From Pseudomonadota bacterium (GTDB lineage: Bacteria > Pseudomonadota > Alphaproteobacteria > Rhizobiales > Xanthobacteraceae): DNA of 64,000 nt. The DNA is taken from positions 62,001 through 126,000 of the forward strand of contig JAEWHP010000006.1 in NCBI GenBank assembly GCA_023387735.1, read 5' to 3'. Positions 40,944 through 49,501 of the stretch are shown here, one piece after another. A program made the position numbers and the translations under genes. The first letter of the stretch is position 1. Each line of letters starts with the position of its first letter. The notes beneath the pieces are model-generated. The model worked only from the letters and a program-made list of their open reading frames with translations. It made no database searches and had not been told where the DNA came from.

Positions 40944-43411
40944 TTCTTGAAGTCCGTCTGCTTGGAAATCGGATCGGTTGCATCCAGCGTCACCTTGTTG
41001 ATGAGCTGGCTGGCGTCGAACCAGGGAACGAAGACGACGCCGCGCGGCATCTGGTTGCGCCCCTTGGTATCGACGCGGGTGCGGATTTCGCCGCGCCGCG
41101 ACACCACGCGGACCTCCGCACCCTGATTGATGCCCCTGGCGCGCGCGTCCTCGGCATGCATGAAAACGCGTGCGCCCGGGAACGCCTTGTAGAGCTCCGG
41201 CACCCGCATGGTCATGGAGCCGGAGTGCCAGTGTTCGAGCACGCGCCCGGTAACGAGCCAGACGTCGTATTCCTTGTCGGGCGACTCGGCCGGCGGTTCA
41301 TAGGGGACGGCAATGATCCGGGCCCGTCCGTCCTTGTTGCCGTAGAATTCGACGCCCTTCCCCGGCTTGACGTAGGGATCGAGACCTTCCCGGTAGCGCC
41401 ATTTGGTTTCCTTGCCGTCGACGACCGGCCAGCGCAGGCCGCGCACCTCGTGAAGGGTGTCGAATGCCGCAAGATCATGCCCATGGCCACGGCCGAATTC
41501 GGCGTATTCCTCGAACAGCCCCTTCTGCACGTAGAATCCGAACGCCTTGGATTCGTGGTTCTCGTACTCGGCGGGAATTTCGGTGGTTGCGAACTTGTCG
41601 ACCTTGCCGTTGCGGAACAGGACGTCGAACAGCGTCTTGCCGCGATAATTGGGATTATTCGCCAGAATCTGTGCCGGCCACACTTCGTCGGTGGTGAAGC
41701 GCTTGGAGAATTCCATCAACTGCCAGACGTCGGAGCGTGCCTCGCCAGGCGCATTGACAAGCTGCCGCCACACATGGGTGCGGCGCTCCGCATTGCCATA
41801 AGCCCCCTCCTTCTCGACCCACATCGCGGTGGGAAGAACGAGATCGGCGGCCATCGCGGTGACGGTCGGATAGGCGTCGGAAACGACGATGAAATTGTCC
41901 GGATTGCGGTAACCGGGATAGGTCTCACGCGAGCTGTTCGGGGCGGCCTGCAGGTTGTTGTTCACCTGGATCCAGTAGAAGTTCAGCTTGCCGTCGCGAA
42001 GCATCCGGTCCTGTTCGACGGCATGGTAACCGGGCTTTTCCGGAATGATGCCGTGCGGGATGCGCCAGATTTCCTCGGTGTGCTTGCGGTGCTCCGGATT
42101 GGTGACAACCATGTCGGCGGGCAGACGATGCGCGAAGGTGCCGACCTCGCGCGCCGTGCCGCAGGCGGACGGCTGCCCCGTCAGCGAGAACGGCGAATTG
42201 CCGGGCTCGGAGATTTTCCCCGTCAGCAGATGGATATTGTAGAGCAGCTGATTGGCCCATACGCCGCGAACGTGCTGGTTGAAGCCCATCGTCCACAGCG
42301 ACATCACCTTGCGCTTGGGATCGGCATAGAGTTCGGCAAGCTCCTGCAGGAAGCCGCGTTCGACGCCGGTAAGCTCCGAGACCTTGTCGAGCGTGTAATC
42401 CTTCACGAAGGCCGCGTAGGCATCGAAATCGATCGGCTGGGTCGCGGCGGCCGTCGCCGCGCCCTTGGCCTTCACTTCGAGCGGATGGTCCGGGCGCAAG
42501 CCGTAGCCGATATCGACCGTGCCCTTCACGAACGTCGTGTGCTTCTTGACGAAGTCCTGGTTGACGCGCCCGGTCGTGATGATGTGGTTGGCGATGTAGT
42601 TCAGGATCGCCAGATCCGTGCCCGGCTTGAACACGATCGGGATGTCGGCGAGATCGGAGCTTCGGTTGGTGAAGGTGGACAGCACCGCCACCTTGACATG
42701 CGGATAGCTCAGCCGCCGGTCCGTCAGCCGCGTCCACAGGATCGGGTGCATCTCGGCCATGTTCGAGCCCCACAGCACGAACGCGTCCGCCGCCTCGAAA
42801 TCATCGTAGCAGCCCATCGGCTCGTCCATGCCAAAGGTGCGCATGAAGGCGACTGCCGCCGAGGCCATGCAGTGGCGGGCATTCGGATCGAGGTTGTTGG
42901 AGCGGAAGCCGGCCCGCATCAGCTTGGTGGCGGCGTAGCCTTCGTAGACCGTCCATTGTCCCGAGCCGAACATGCCGAGCGCGGTCGGTCCCTTCTCTTT
43001 CAACGTCGCTTTGGCGCGGGCCGCCATCACGTCAAAAGCCTCGTCCCACGACACCGGCGTCAGTTCGCCGTCTTTCGCGAACTTGCCGCCCTTCTTGCGC
43101 AGCAGCGGCGTGGTCAGGCGGTCGCCGCCATACATGATCTTGGAAAGGAAATAGCCCTTGATGCAATTCAGCCCGCGATTGACCTCGGCCAGCGTGTCGC
43201 CGTGGGTAGCCACGACCTTGCCGGACTTGACGCCGACCATGACCCCGCATCCGGTGCCGCAGAAACGACAGGGCGCCTTCGACCATTTGATCTCGAGCGC
43301 GCCGATGCCGCCTGCGACCGGCTGCGCGTTCGCGGGCAGCGTGATTCCGGCTGCCGCCGCGGCGACGGCCGCGGCCTGTGCCTTCAACAATTCTCGTCGC
43401 GACAGTGACAT
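40916..43411 (-). CDS. napA: Periplasmic nitrate reductase catalytic subunit NapA
   Basis: The Mo-bis-MGD enzyme reducing nitrate to nitrite in the periplasm. It has 831 residues. The twin-arginine signal SRRELLK lies at 4-10. The [4Fe-4S] ligands are C48, C51, C55 and C83. The Mo-coordinating Cys is in NARHCMASAA near residue 180. NapA landmarks such as GMFGSGQWTVYEGYAA and TGQPSACGTAREVG are present. Length equals the usual NapA. NapD encoded just upstream would guard its signal peptide. It feeds nitrite to NirS. Confidence 0.98.
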   Translation of the reverse strand: MSLSRRELLKAQAAAVAAAAAGITLPANAQPVAGGIGALEIKWSKAPCRFCGTGCGVMVGVKSGKVVATHGDTLAEVNRGLNCIKGYFLSKIMYGGDRLTTPLLRKKGGKFAKDGELTPVSWDEAFDVMAARAKATLKEKGPTALGMFGSGQWTVYEGYAATKLMRAGFRSNNLDPNARHCMASAAVAFMRTFGMDEPMGCYDDFEAADAFVLWGSNMAEMHPILWTRLTDRRLSYPHVKVAVLSTFTNRSSDLADIPIVFKPGTDLAILNYIANHIITTGRVNQDFVKKHTTFVKGTVDIGYGLRPDHPLEVKAKGAATAAATQPIDFDAYAAFVKDYTLDKVSELTGVERGFLQELAELYADPKRKVMSLWTMGFNQHVRGVWANQLLYNIHLLTGKISEPGNSPFSLTGQPSACGTAREVGTFAHRLPADMVVTNPEHRKHTEEIWRIPHGIIPEKPGYHAVEQDRMLRDGKLNFYWIQVNNNLQAAPNSSRETYPGYRNPDNFIVVSDAYPTVTAMAADLVLPTAMWVEKEGAYGNAERRTHVWRQLVNAPGEARSDVWQLMEFSKRFTTDEVWPAQILANNPNYRGKTLFDVLFRNGKVDKFATTEIPAEYENHESKAFGFYVQKGLFEEYAEFGRGHGHDLAAFDTLHEVRGLRWPVVDGKETKWRYREGLDPYVKPGKGVEFYGNKDGRARIIAVPYEPPAESPDKEYDVWLVTGRVLEHWHSGSMTMRVPELYKAFPGARVFMHAEDARARGINQGAEVRVVSRRGEIRTRVDTKGRNQMPRGVVFVPWFDASQLINKVTLDATDPISKQTDFKKCAVKIIPV

Positions 43412-43414
43412 GTC

Positions 43415-43678
43415 CTAGCCTCCGATATCGGCGAGCCGCTCGACCTGCTCGAACACCATGTTGGCGGACAGAACCCCCTGCCAGCATGCGATCTCCGCGA
43501 GGCGGCTCCCAAGGGTTCCGCTCTCGGCGGCTTCCATGACGATGACAATCTTCGAAGCATCGGCGTGATGGACTTCGACATCCGGCTGGGTCACGAGCGC
43601 GCGCAACACCTCGTCGCGCTTCTCGGGCAGCACGGACACCACCGCGCTCGAAATGTGAATGGTCGCTTCATCCGTCAT
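43415..43678 (-). CDS. napD: NapD, NapA-specific Tat chaperone
   Basis: An 87-residue cytoplasmic protein that binds the NapA twin-arginine signal during cofactor insertion. The family pattern is visible: IHISSAVVSVLPEKRDEVLRAL, PDVEVHHAD, KIVIVMEA. ATG overlaps the napF stop (ATGA), and napA starts 3 bp after its stop. Confidence 0.93.
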   Translation of the reverse strand: MTDEATIHISSAVVSVLPEKRDEVLRALVTQPDVEVHHADASKIVIVMEAAESGTLGSRLAEIACWQGVLSANMVFEQVERLADIGG

Positions 43679-43956
43679 GACGCGGCTCCGCTTCGCGCGG
43701 CCCCCAAGGTGATCGCATCGCCCGGGCACGCGCCGACGCAGTCGCCGCATCCGGTGCAGGCGGCCGCGTTGACGATGGGTTGCGGGGACAATCCAATCCT
43801 GGGCCGGAATCGAATGGCGATTTCCGGACACACGTCGCCGCAGGAACGGCAGACGATGCCGGCTTCGGCGAGACAGCCCTCGCCGATCACAGCAACTGGC
43901 TTGGAGATGAGTTGACCGCGGAACAGTGCCCGACGCGATGGTCCCTGGGTTTCCAT
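43675..43956 (-). CDS. napF: NapF iron-sulfur protein, short form
   Basis: A cytoplasmic ferredoxin-like protein assisting NapA maturation. The 93 residues have the N-terminal SRRALFRG of NapF and two iron-sulfur motifs: a Cys series ending CRSCGDVCP and the canonical CTGCGDCVGACP. Typical NapF (about 160 residues) carries three or four clusters, so this version is shortened. Reading frame and context are intact. Confidence 0.88.
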   Translation of the reverse strand: METQGPSRRALFRGQLISKPVAVIGEGCLAEAGIVCRSCGDVCPEIAIRFRPRIGLSPQPIVNAAACTGCGDCVGACPGDAITLGAARSGAAS

Positions 43957-43963
43957 GGCGGTC

Positions 43964-44161
43964 TCATGCCCCCGGCGGTCCGGGCGGCCCCAGGATCAGC
44001 TGGGACATCCAGATCAGGAAGCCATACCCACCTACCACGCCGACCGCGACCACCGGCCAGATGAAGGCCGCAATGACCGCAAACACGATCAATTCCGCAC
44101 GTCGCCCGGCCTTCAGCGAACTCTCCGGCCGCGCGTCACTTTCGTCCACTTTCTCGAGCAT
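43964..44161 (-). CDS. napE: NapE small membrane protein
   Basis: A 65-residue protein with one helix (AELIVFAVIAAFIWPVVAVGVVGGYGFLIWM) and a Pro-Gly-rich end, matching NapE. ATG 44161 has GAGG 6 nt upstream. It is the first gene of the nap operon; the FNR-type box at 44313-44326 lies about 150 bp upstream. The molecular role of NapE is not known. Confidence 0.9.
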   Translation of the reverse strand: MLEKVDESDARPESSLKAGRRAELIVFAVIAAFIWPVVAVGVVGGYGFLIWMSQLILGPPGPPGA

Positions 44162-44312
44162 GAACGCCTCACGCCCTCTCAATCATGTTGAGCCAAGCGC
44201 AGGTCATCACCTGTGCCAGGTATCGTCTGTAAATCGTCGGATGAACGCACATCGGCGCGCCGGTGCGCCCTGTACAGGGAATAACGGATAGCGGGGTCCG
44301 TGAAGGCTTTCG

Positions 44313-44326
44313 TTGATCCAGATCAA
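44313..44326. promoter_or_regulatory. FNR/FixK box upstream of napE
   Basis: TTGATCCAGATCAA has both half-sites TTGAT and ATCAA intact with N4 spacing. A class II promoter would start near 44278, giving a leader of about 117 nt before napE. It fits anaerobic control of nap by FixK or DNR. Confidence 0.8.
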
Positions 44327-44334
44327 AACAAAGC

Positions 44335-44808
44335 TTACTGCAGCAAGATCCTGATCCCGCTCCGGTTGGCCGCGAATCCGAGGCCCATCTCCGCGCCTTG
44401 AAGCGTCATCGTGACGCCTTTCCTGTTGGTCAACTGCACTCCGCCAAAGCCACCAACAAGCGCACCGCCGGCCCCGACAGCGTCGTAAGAGCCGGAAAAA
44501 TCCTTCAGTTCGCGCAAGCCCGAAACGCGTCCCGTCAGTCGCATCGCAGAAGCGCCGGCCGACAAGCCGACGCTCAGGCCGGAAACCCGGAACGGATAGT
44601 CGCGGCCGCGATAGGTCAGCACACCGCGACCTGCACCGGCCCCCACGATGAGACCGGCCTTGGCGAATGTGATGCTGACATAGCCCGGCGCCTGTGCGTA
44701 CGACAGCGTCGGTAACCCGGCCACGCCGACCAGCAGCAGTGCGGCCAATACAGCCGAACTCCGGCCCATCGCCGCGGCGTTCCGGAATGCGTCAACGACG
44801 CGATACAT
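44335..44808 (-). CDS. Secreted Gly-rich protein, paralogue of 48920-49363
   Basis: A 157-residue exported protein: signal peptide (VLAALLLVGVAGLPTLSYAQ), then a strand-rich domain YVSITFAKAGLIVGAGAGRGVLTYRGRDYPFRVSGL, split here for description, with AGGALVGGFGGVQLTNRKG later. It vaguely recalls the EipA/DUF1134 envelope fold (VGGFG core), but I cannot confirm it. It is translationally linked to the DUF2950 gene (17-bp overlap) and is last in the operon led by the FNR-box DUF3300 gene. Confidence 0.8.
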   Translation of the reverse strand: MYRVVDAFRNAAAMGRSSAVLAALLLVGVAGLPTLSYAQAPGYVSITFAKAGLIVGAGAGRGVLTYRGRDYPFRVSGLSVGLSAGASAMRLTGRVSGLRELKDFSGSYDAVGAGGALVGGFGGVQLTNRKGVTMTLQGAEMGLGFAANRSGIRILLQ

Positions 44809-45730
44809 CGACCTTCTTCCAGGTCTGGTCGGGATTGAACCACGTCATGAGTCCCGCCTGTGACGCAGTGGTGCGGCCCAGATCCTTCTGGTAGACGGTG
44901 CCGGAATGATTGACGAGGAATGTCATCACGCCTGAATTGCCGTACTCCGCGGGATAGGCGAGCAACGCAAATCCTCCGATCATCTTTCCCTTCACGACGT
45001 AATCGAGCATTCCGCCGGGCGCGTTCGGCCCTTGCCGCGTCAGAATGCGGTAGTAGTAGCCGTGGTACGGCGTGCGTCTTGCTCCCGCCTTGTATCCCTC
45101 TTCCGAGGCCTGGGCGACGAGTTCGCCAAGCGGGCTCGCATCGGCCTCCGAAGAAGGCCAATACAGGCCGTCCTTCTTGCCGGCGGAACTGATGAAGCGC
45201 CGTGCATAGACGCCGGGTCCGGCGCCGGTACGATCTTTTTCCGCATATTCATTCTGCGCATCGACATAGGCGAGGCTGGCCTGGATCGCATCGAGTTCGT
45301 TGCGCCCGATGCGGCGGTACAGGACTTCGAACCGGCCGGCGGCGGTATCGAACTTCCAGTTGCCGGTGCCCTGACGAACCAGCGGAATCGGCAGCGGGAA
45401 GTCATCGTTCCCCACCACCAGGGTAGCCTTGTCGCCCTCGACGGTCACATTGTGCCTGGTATCGTAGGCTCCCACGAACCGCTCGCGGGCTTCGCGGTCC
45501 GCCACGTCATCGCCGGAGAACATGATGTCCACGCCATCGCGGCCAAGCACCTGGAACAGGTCTTTCGTGACTCCCGATTTGACCGCTGCAGCAAGCGCCG
45601 TGGCGGCCTCCTCAGGAGTCTTGAAGGCTTGCTGAGCATGAGCGGACGACATCCCCAGCAACAGCGTGGCGGCTACGACGAGAGCGGCTGCGTGCTTGCG
45701 ACAGGTCTGTTCCAACCGGAGCTTTGCCAT
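44792..45730 (-). CDS. DUF2950 periplasmic protein
   Basis: A 312-residue protein with signal peptide ending SAHAQ. The DUF2950 hallmarks are QAFKTPEEAATALAAAVKSG near the start and TPYHGYYYRILTRQGPNAPGG and GFALLAYPAEYGNSGVMTF near the end. Its function is unknown. It typically pairs with a DUF3300 gene, as here: its ATG follows the DUF3300 stop by 2 bp. The FNR-type box upstream of that pair suggests anaerobic expression. Confidence 0.88.
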   Translation of the reverse strand: MAKLRLEQTCRKHAAALVVAATLLLGMSSAHAQQAFKTPEEAATALAAAVKSGVTKDLFQVLGRDGVDIMFSGDDVADREARERFVGAYDTRHNVTVEGDKATLVVGNDDFPLPIPLVRQGTGNWKFDTAAGRFEVLYRRIGRNELDAIQASLAYVDAQNEYAEKDRTGAGPGVYARRFISSAGKKDGLYWPSSEADASPLGELVAQASEEGYKAGARRTPYHGYYYRILTRQGPNAPGGMLDYVVKGKMIGGFALLAYPAEYGNSGVMTFLVNHSGTVYQKDLGRTTASQAGLMTWFNPDQTWKKVDVSRR

Positions 45731-45732
45731 CG

Positions 45733-47370
45733 TCAGATCCTCGTGCGCGCTGGTATCCGTGCGCCGGCAGCGAGCCACTCCTTGTAAGTGAGGAACTTGA
45801 GCCCGATCCTGTCGTAGTGGACACGGAGATAACCGTCGCCGCCGCGCGTCACCGCATCCGGCATGACCGCCTGCACTTCCTGCGCCATGACCCCGACATA
45901 GGCTTTGTCGCTGCCGAGATAAGCGAAGCGGTAATAGCCGAGGCCGTTGTCGAGGTGACCGAGCAGCACGACGTCGTGCTTCAGCGCGACGTCGGAGCGT
46001 CGCCCGCCACCGCCGCCGCGGAAGCCGCCGCCACCTCCGCCGCGGAAGCCCCCACCACCTCGGCCGGCAAACGCTGCGCCGCCACCGCCGCGGAAGCTTC
46101 CGCCACCCATGCTCGCTCGCGACACGCCAGCACTGGCAAAACTTGCGCGGCCACGTGCAGACTGAACATTGGCCGCCCTGCCCGACGATACGTTCCTGAT
46201 CGCCGTATCGCGCCCGCCTCTGTTGCCGGCGCCGGCAGCCCGGCTGCGGTCGGCGGTTCTCGCGCGGTCGCCGCCCTTGGCACGATCACCGGCCTTGGCG
46301 CGATCACCGGCCTTGGCCCGATCGCCAGCCCCGGCCCGGTCACCGCCTTTGGCGCGATCGCCTGCGCGATCGCCGGCACGATCACCTGCACGATCACCTG
46401 CACGATCGCCTGCACGATCGCCTGCGCCGGCGCGATCCCTTCCCGGGTCGAGCACCTTCTGGCCATCGCGGCCGCGGTAGTCCATCCGATCGGCGGCGCC
46501 GGCCCGCAGGTTGCTGTTGCCGAACTTCTGCGCAACATTGGCGTTGCTGTAGCGGACGCCCTGACGGTGTGCCGGATTATGCTGCCAGCTGTTACCGATG
46601 TTGGTGGTCCGGTTGTAGTGATTGACATAGAGATTGCGGTTACCCCAGTTGAAGCCGCCACCCCAGTAATTGCCCCAGCGCCCGATCGCCCAGGCGGTAC
46701 CGAATGCGAGCCCTGCGGCAATCACGCCGGCGCCGATGTAGGATGGATAGCCGAAATAATACGGCGGATACTCCGCATAGGGCCACTCGCCGTAGACCGT
46801 CACCGGATCGTAGTAGGGAACGTAGACCGTATCGGGCTGCGCCTGCTCGATGACGATCACTTCCTTGTTCTCCTGGCGCTGAACGCTGACTTTCTGCTGC
46901 TTGTTGGTGACGAGCTTGTTGCGCGCCTGCGCCTTGGCGCGCAGCCGCTGGATCGCGTCCATCACATCAGGCTGCTGCGCCAGCACGGCATCGCCGAGGT
47001 TCTTGGTCCAGTCGACCTTGTCGCTCATCATAGCGAGGACATCGGGTGTGGCGGATAGCGCCTTGACGCTGTCGTCCCACGCCTGCTTTTCGACGGCCGC
47101 CTTGAGCGCATCGCCTTTCACACTCTTGTTCGCCTTCGCCCACCTGTCGGCCTGCACGACCTCCAAAGGATAGGTCGAAGCGGCCAGCACATTGGCGAGC
47201 AGTTCATCAGGATAGAGCGCGATCGGCGCGACCAGCGCATCGAGTTGCTCGGGCTTCAACAAGGCCTGTTCAGGCGCCGGCGGTTTGCTATCGGCCGTCT
47301 GCGCCGTCGCAAAACCCGGAACAGCGATCATGATGGCCAACGCCAGCAGAAATTTCCCGCAACGCAGCAT
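45733..47370 (-). CDS. DUF3300 protein with GDRA repeats and S74-like chaperone tail
   Basis: About 545 residues in four parts. First, a signal peptide. Then the DUF3300 domain: LDALVAPIALYPDELLANVLAASTYPLEVV is its hallmark, described here in pieces, with VYVPYYDPVTVYG later. Next, a low-complexity segment (residues about 310-380) of GDRA/GDRAKA repeats followed by Arg/Gly-rich RGGGG runs. Last, a C-terminal domain (SDVALKHDVVLLG, YRFAYLGSDKAYVGVMAQEV) like the peptidase_S74 intramolecular chaperone of phage tail spikes. ATG 47370 was preferred because GGAGG is then 8 nt upstream. It is likely exported; the role is unknown. Confidence 0.85.
   Translation of the reverse strand: MLRCGKFLLALAIMIAVPGFATAQTADSKPPAPEQALLKPEQLDALVAPIALYPDELLANVLAASTYPLEVVQADRWAKANKSVKGDALKAAVEKQAWDDSVKALSATPDVLAMMSDKVDWTKNLGDAVLAQQPDVMDAIQRLRAKAQARNKLVTNKQQKVSVQRQENKEVIVIEQAQPDTVYVPYYDPVTVYGEWPYAEYPPYYFGYPSYIGAGVIAAGLAFGTAWAIGRWGNYWGGGFNWGNRNLYVNHYNRTTNIGNSWQHNPAHRQGVRYSNANVAQKFGNSNLRAGAADRMDYRGRDGQKVLDPGRDRAGAGDRAGDRAGDRAGDRAGDRAGDRAKGGDRAGAGDRAKAGDRAKAGDRAKGGDRARTADRSRAAGAGNRGGRDTAIRNVSSGRAANVQSARGRASFASAGVSRASMGGGSFRGGGGAAFAGRGGGGFRGGGGGGFRGGGGGRRSDVALKHDVVLLGHLDNGLGYYRFAYLGSDKAYVGVMAQEVQAVMPDAVTRGGDGYLRVHYDRIGLKFLTYKEWLAAGARIPARTRI
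46258..46440. repeat. In-gene tandem repeat of about 12-bp units
   Basis: Degenerate 12-bp units of the type CGATCGCCTGCA/CGATCACCTGCA recur through the DUF3300 gene and encode GDRA on the minus strand. Near-identical neighbouring units around 46366-46440 suggest recent slippage expansion. Length variation between strains is expected. Confidence 0.85.
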
Positions 47371-47427
47371 GGTCATGCCTCCACCTTCGGCTTCAGCCGA
47401 GCCAACGGCAAAAGCAGCCGCGTACCT

Positions 47428-47441
47428 TTGATCAAAATCAA
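47428..47441. promoter_or_regulatory. FNR/FixK box upstream of the DUF3300-DUF2950 operon
   Basis: TTGATCAAAATCAA has perfect TTGAT and ATCAA half-sites. Its centre is about 65 bp before ATG 47370, so a -41.5 promoter would give a leader near 23 nt. It lies just downstream of the converging-in-tandem TAXI-like gene end (47454). Confidence 0.8.
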
Positions 47442-47453
47442 AGGTCTTTAGGT

Positions 47454-48815
47454 CTACGTGACGATGTGGGTCGGTCGCGACGGCTGCGCCTGGTCGAGCG
47501 GCCGCTCGCCGGGACGCGCGGCGAGCAGCATCCGTCGATCATGGACGAGGCTTTGAAGGCGATGCGCGGCCACGTTCAACGTTGTGACGTCGAGCGCGTT
47601 TTCATCCCCGGCTGCAGCTTTCACGCGCTGCATCTGCAGGACCTTGTCGATATCGCGCTCGATCTCGGACAGTTCGATTTCGGTATCGGCCGATCTGATG
47701 CGGCGACCGAGGGCATAAAGCAGATCCAGCGCCTGTTCGTTCTTTCCCGGTTCACCCTCGCGAAGAAACTTCCACGCCGCCGCCCCCACCGAAACCAGTC
47801 CGCCGAAGACCATCGGAACGAGGAAGATCGCGTTTCCCCATTTGTCCAGGAAACTCTCCTGCGTGCCATTGTAGAAAGCCGCCGCCCCCGGATGCACCGG
47901 CAGAAAGGCATCCGAATCCGTGCTCGGCGCGGTGATCTGCGCCAGCATCGGCAATTCGCCGAGCAGGTCCCTGCGCGCCTTCATCAACGCCTCCGCCAAG
48001 GCACCCGCCACATCGCTGTCGAGCTGCTTGTTCGCAACCAGATAGAACGAAACCCTGAGCGTGGTGAGATCGTCGCTGGGGATCGGCGGCGAGCCCCGCA
48101 GCGTTCCCTTCGGGACATCGAAGCTTTCGTAGGCGCGATGCTTCCCGGCGATGGCGCCAGCCGCATCGATGGGAATGAGGACCGGCGCGGTCTTCGGACT
48201 TTGCAGGAAGAAACCGCGCAGCATGGTCAGGTATTTTTCAGCGAGCGGAACGACAATCAGAAGGGCGCGCACTTCCTTGTTGTCGAGCGCCCGCCGCGTT
48301 TCCGGGAGTGCAAGGTTGCGGAACGTTACATTGGCGCGGCCGAGATCGTACTCGTCCGTCAGGGCACCGACGACGTTGCGGTTCATCTCGCCCCCGACCA
48401 CCCCGACGGTAAGACGCCTCAGGCCGGCGACGTCGGCGATCGATGATCCCGGCGGCGCGACAAGCAGTACCACGGCCTGGGCAAGCACGATGATGGCCTG
48501 CGCCTGCGACAGGTCGCCGACATCGCCCCGCACGACGGCGAGATCGGTCTTGTTCGACGAGAACATCCCGCCCGCTTCGAGTGCGTTGGAGGTCTCCACC
48601 AATTTCAGTCGCACCGGCGCATTCGTCGCAGTGAGTCGGCTTGCCAGCGCCGACATCAGTTTCGTGGCCTCGCCGTCCATCGATCCGGCTGCGATCGTCA
48701 GCGTCGTCGGTCGCAAGTACCAGCGATAGCCAAACAGGGCTGCCCCGGCCGCCAGCACGACAGCGCCCGCGACAAGCGCGATCCGGAGCCATGACGGTAT
48801 TCTGATCGAATCCAT
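47454..48815 (-). CDS. TAXI-type TRAP receptor-like membrane protein
   Basis: A 453-residue protein. It has an N-terminal helix (LRIALVAGAVVLAAGAALFGY), then a periplasmic binding-protein domain like TAXI receptors (LTIAAGSMDGEATKLMSAL, TDLAVVRGDVGDL, RRLTVGVVGGEMN). A second helix near residue 333 (AIFLVPMVFGGLVSVGAAAW) is followed by a cytoplasmic coiled-coil-like tail. Ordinary receptors are free and lack this tail, so it looks like a membrane-anchored sensor-type variant. No TRAP permease gene is adjacent. Confidence 0.8.
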   Translation of the reverse strand: MDSIRIPSWLRIALVAGAVVLAAGAALFGYRWYLRPTTLTIAAGSMDGEATKLMSALASRLTATNAPVRLKLVETSNALEAGGMFSSNKTDLAVVRGDVGDLSQAQAIIVLAQAVVLLVAPPGSSIADVAGLRRLTVGVVGGEMNRNVVGALTDEYDLGRANVTFRNLALPETRRALDNKEVRALLIVVPLAEKYLTMLRGFFLQSPKTAPVLIPIDAAGAIAGKHRAYESFDVPKGTLRGSPPIPSDDLTTLRVSFYLVANKQLDSDVAGALAEALMKARRDLLGELPMLAQITAPSTDSDAFLPVHPGAAAFYNGTQESFLDKWGNAIFLVPMVFGGLVSVGAAAWKFLREGEPGKNEQALDLLYALGRRIRSADTEIELSEIERDIDKVLQMQRVKAAAGDENALDVTTLNVAAHRLQSLVHDRRMLLAARPGERPLDQAQPSRPTHIVT

Positions 48816-48919
48816 ACGGCCTCACTGTTCGCGGCACCTGCCGGACAAGATCAGCGCGTGAGTGGTCGTGCAGGCCCTGGCAAGACGGAAGCCGCGCCAG
48901 GCGGCTCCCCACGCCGCGA

Positions 48920-49363
48920 TCATTGCATCGTGATGGTAACCCCGCCCACGGCCGCCGAGGCCTCAAGTCCAACCCTTGGTCCGCTGAGCTGGAGAATGAC
49001 GCCATTGGCATTCTGCAACTGCACGCCGCCGGCCCCGGCTGCGAGCGCACCACCCGCCCCGCCTGCGGCATAGCTGCCAGCCAGATCTCTGGCCGTTCGC
49101 AGGTTCAATGCCCTGCCGGTGAACTTGGTGGTCGAGGCGCCTATCGTGAATCCGACACTCATACCGGACACCGTGAAGGGGTAGCGCTTGCCCCGGAAGG
49201 TGAGCATGCCCTGGCCGCCGCCGACGCCAACGATGAAGCCACCCTTGGTGAACACGACGGTGACCGCGCCCACCTCCGCCAGTGCCGGCGTCGCAACGAC
49301 CGCCGATGCCAGAACCCCAAACAAAGCAGCCACGACTGATCGCCTGCGATACAACGTCATCAT
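48920..49363 (-). CDS. Secreted Gly-rich protein, paralogue of 44335-44808
   Basis: A 147-residue exported protein (signal peptide ending ATPALAE). Its domain VTVVFTKGGFIVGVGGGQGM, LTFRGKRYPFTVSGMSVGF and GGALAAGAGGVQLQNANG aligns along its whole length with the protein at 44335. Three consecutive ATGs exist; the middle one (49363) has the best distance to GGGAGG. An FNR-type box lies 60 bp upstream. The function is unknown, probably in the envelope. Confidence 0.82.
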   Translation of the reverse strand: MMTLYRRRSVVAALFGVLASAVVATPALAEVGAVTVVFTKGGFIVGVGGGQGMLTFRGKRYPFTVSGMSVGFTIGASTTKFTGRALNLRTARDLAGSYAAGGAGGALAAGAGGVQLQNANGVILQLSGPRVGLEASAAVGGVTITMQ

Positions 49364-49422
49364 CATCCGCCTCCCGGTGGGTTGAGTCCAAGGCCAGAGT
49401 GAAGCTGCCACCGTAAGCTCCA

Positions 49423-49436
49423 TTGATCCAAATCAA
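49423..49436. promoter_or_regulatory. FNR/FixK box in a divergent promoter
   Basis: TTGATCCAAATCAA, both half-sites perfect, lies between the secreted-protein gene (start 49363) and the hydrolase gene (start 49502). A -41.5 geometry works in both directions (starts near 49388 and 49471), so one site may serve both. Confidence 0.8.
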
Positions 49437-49501
49437 CGCCGCCCCGTCTCGTCACGAAAGGTTCGCTACCTGATCACGGCTGGAAGCGGAAAGAGCTCCG
49501 G

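Noticed and set aside
41156..43408. A 750-codon open frame on the plus strand
   Set aside because: It is antisense to napA, whose frame shows all catalytic motifs; long antisense frames are common in GC-rich DNA.
46258..46440. Possible CRISPR array
   Set aside because: The repeats are 12-bp, contiguous and in frame within a gene, without spacers.
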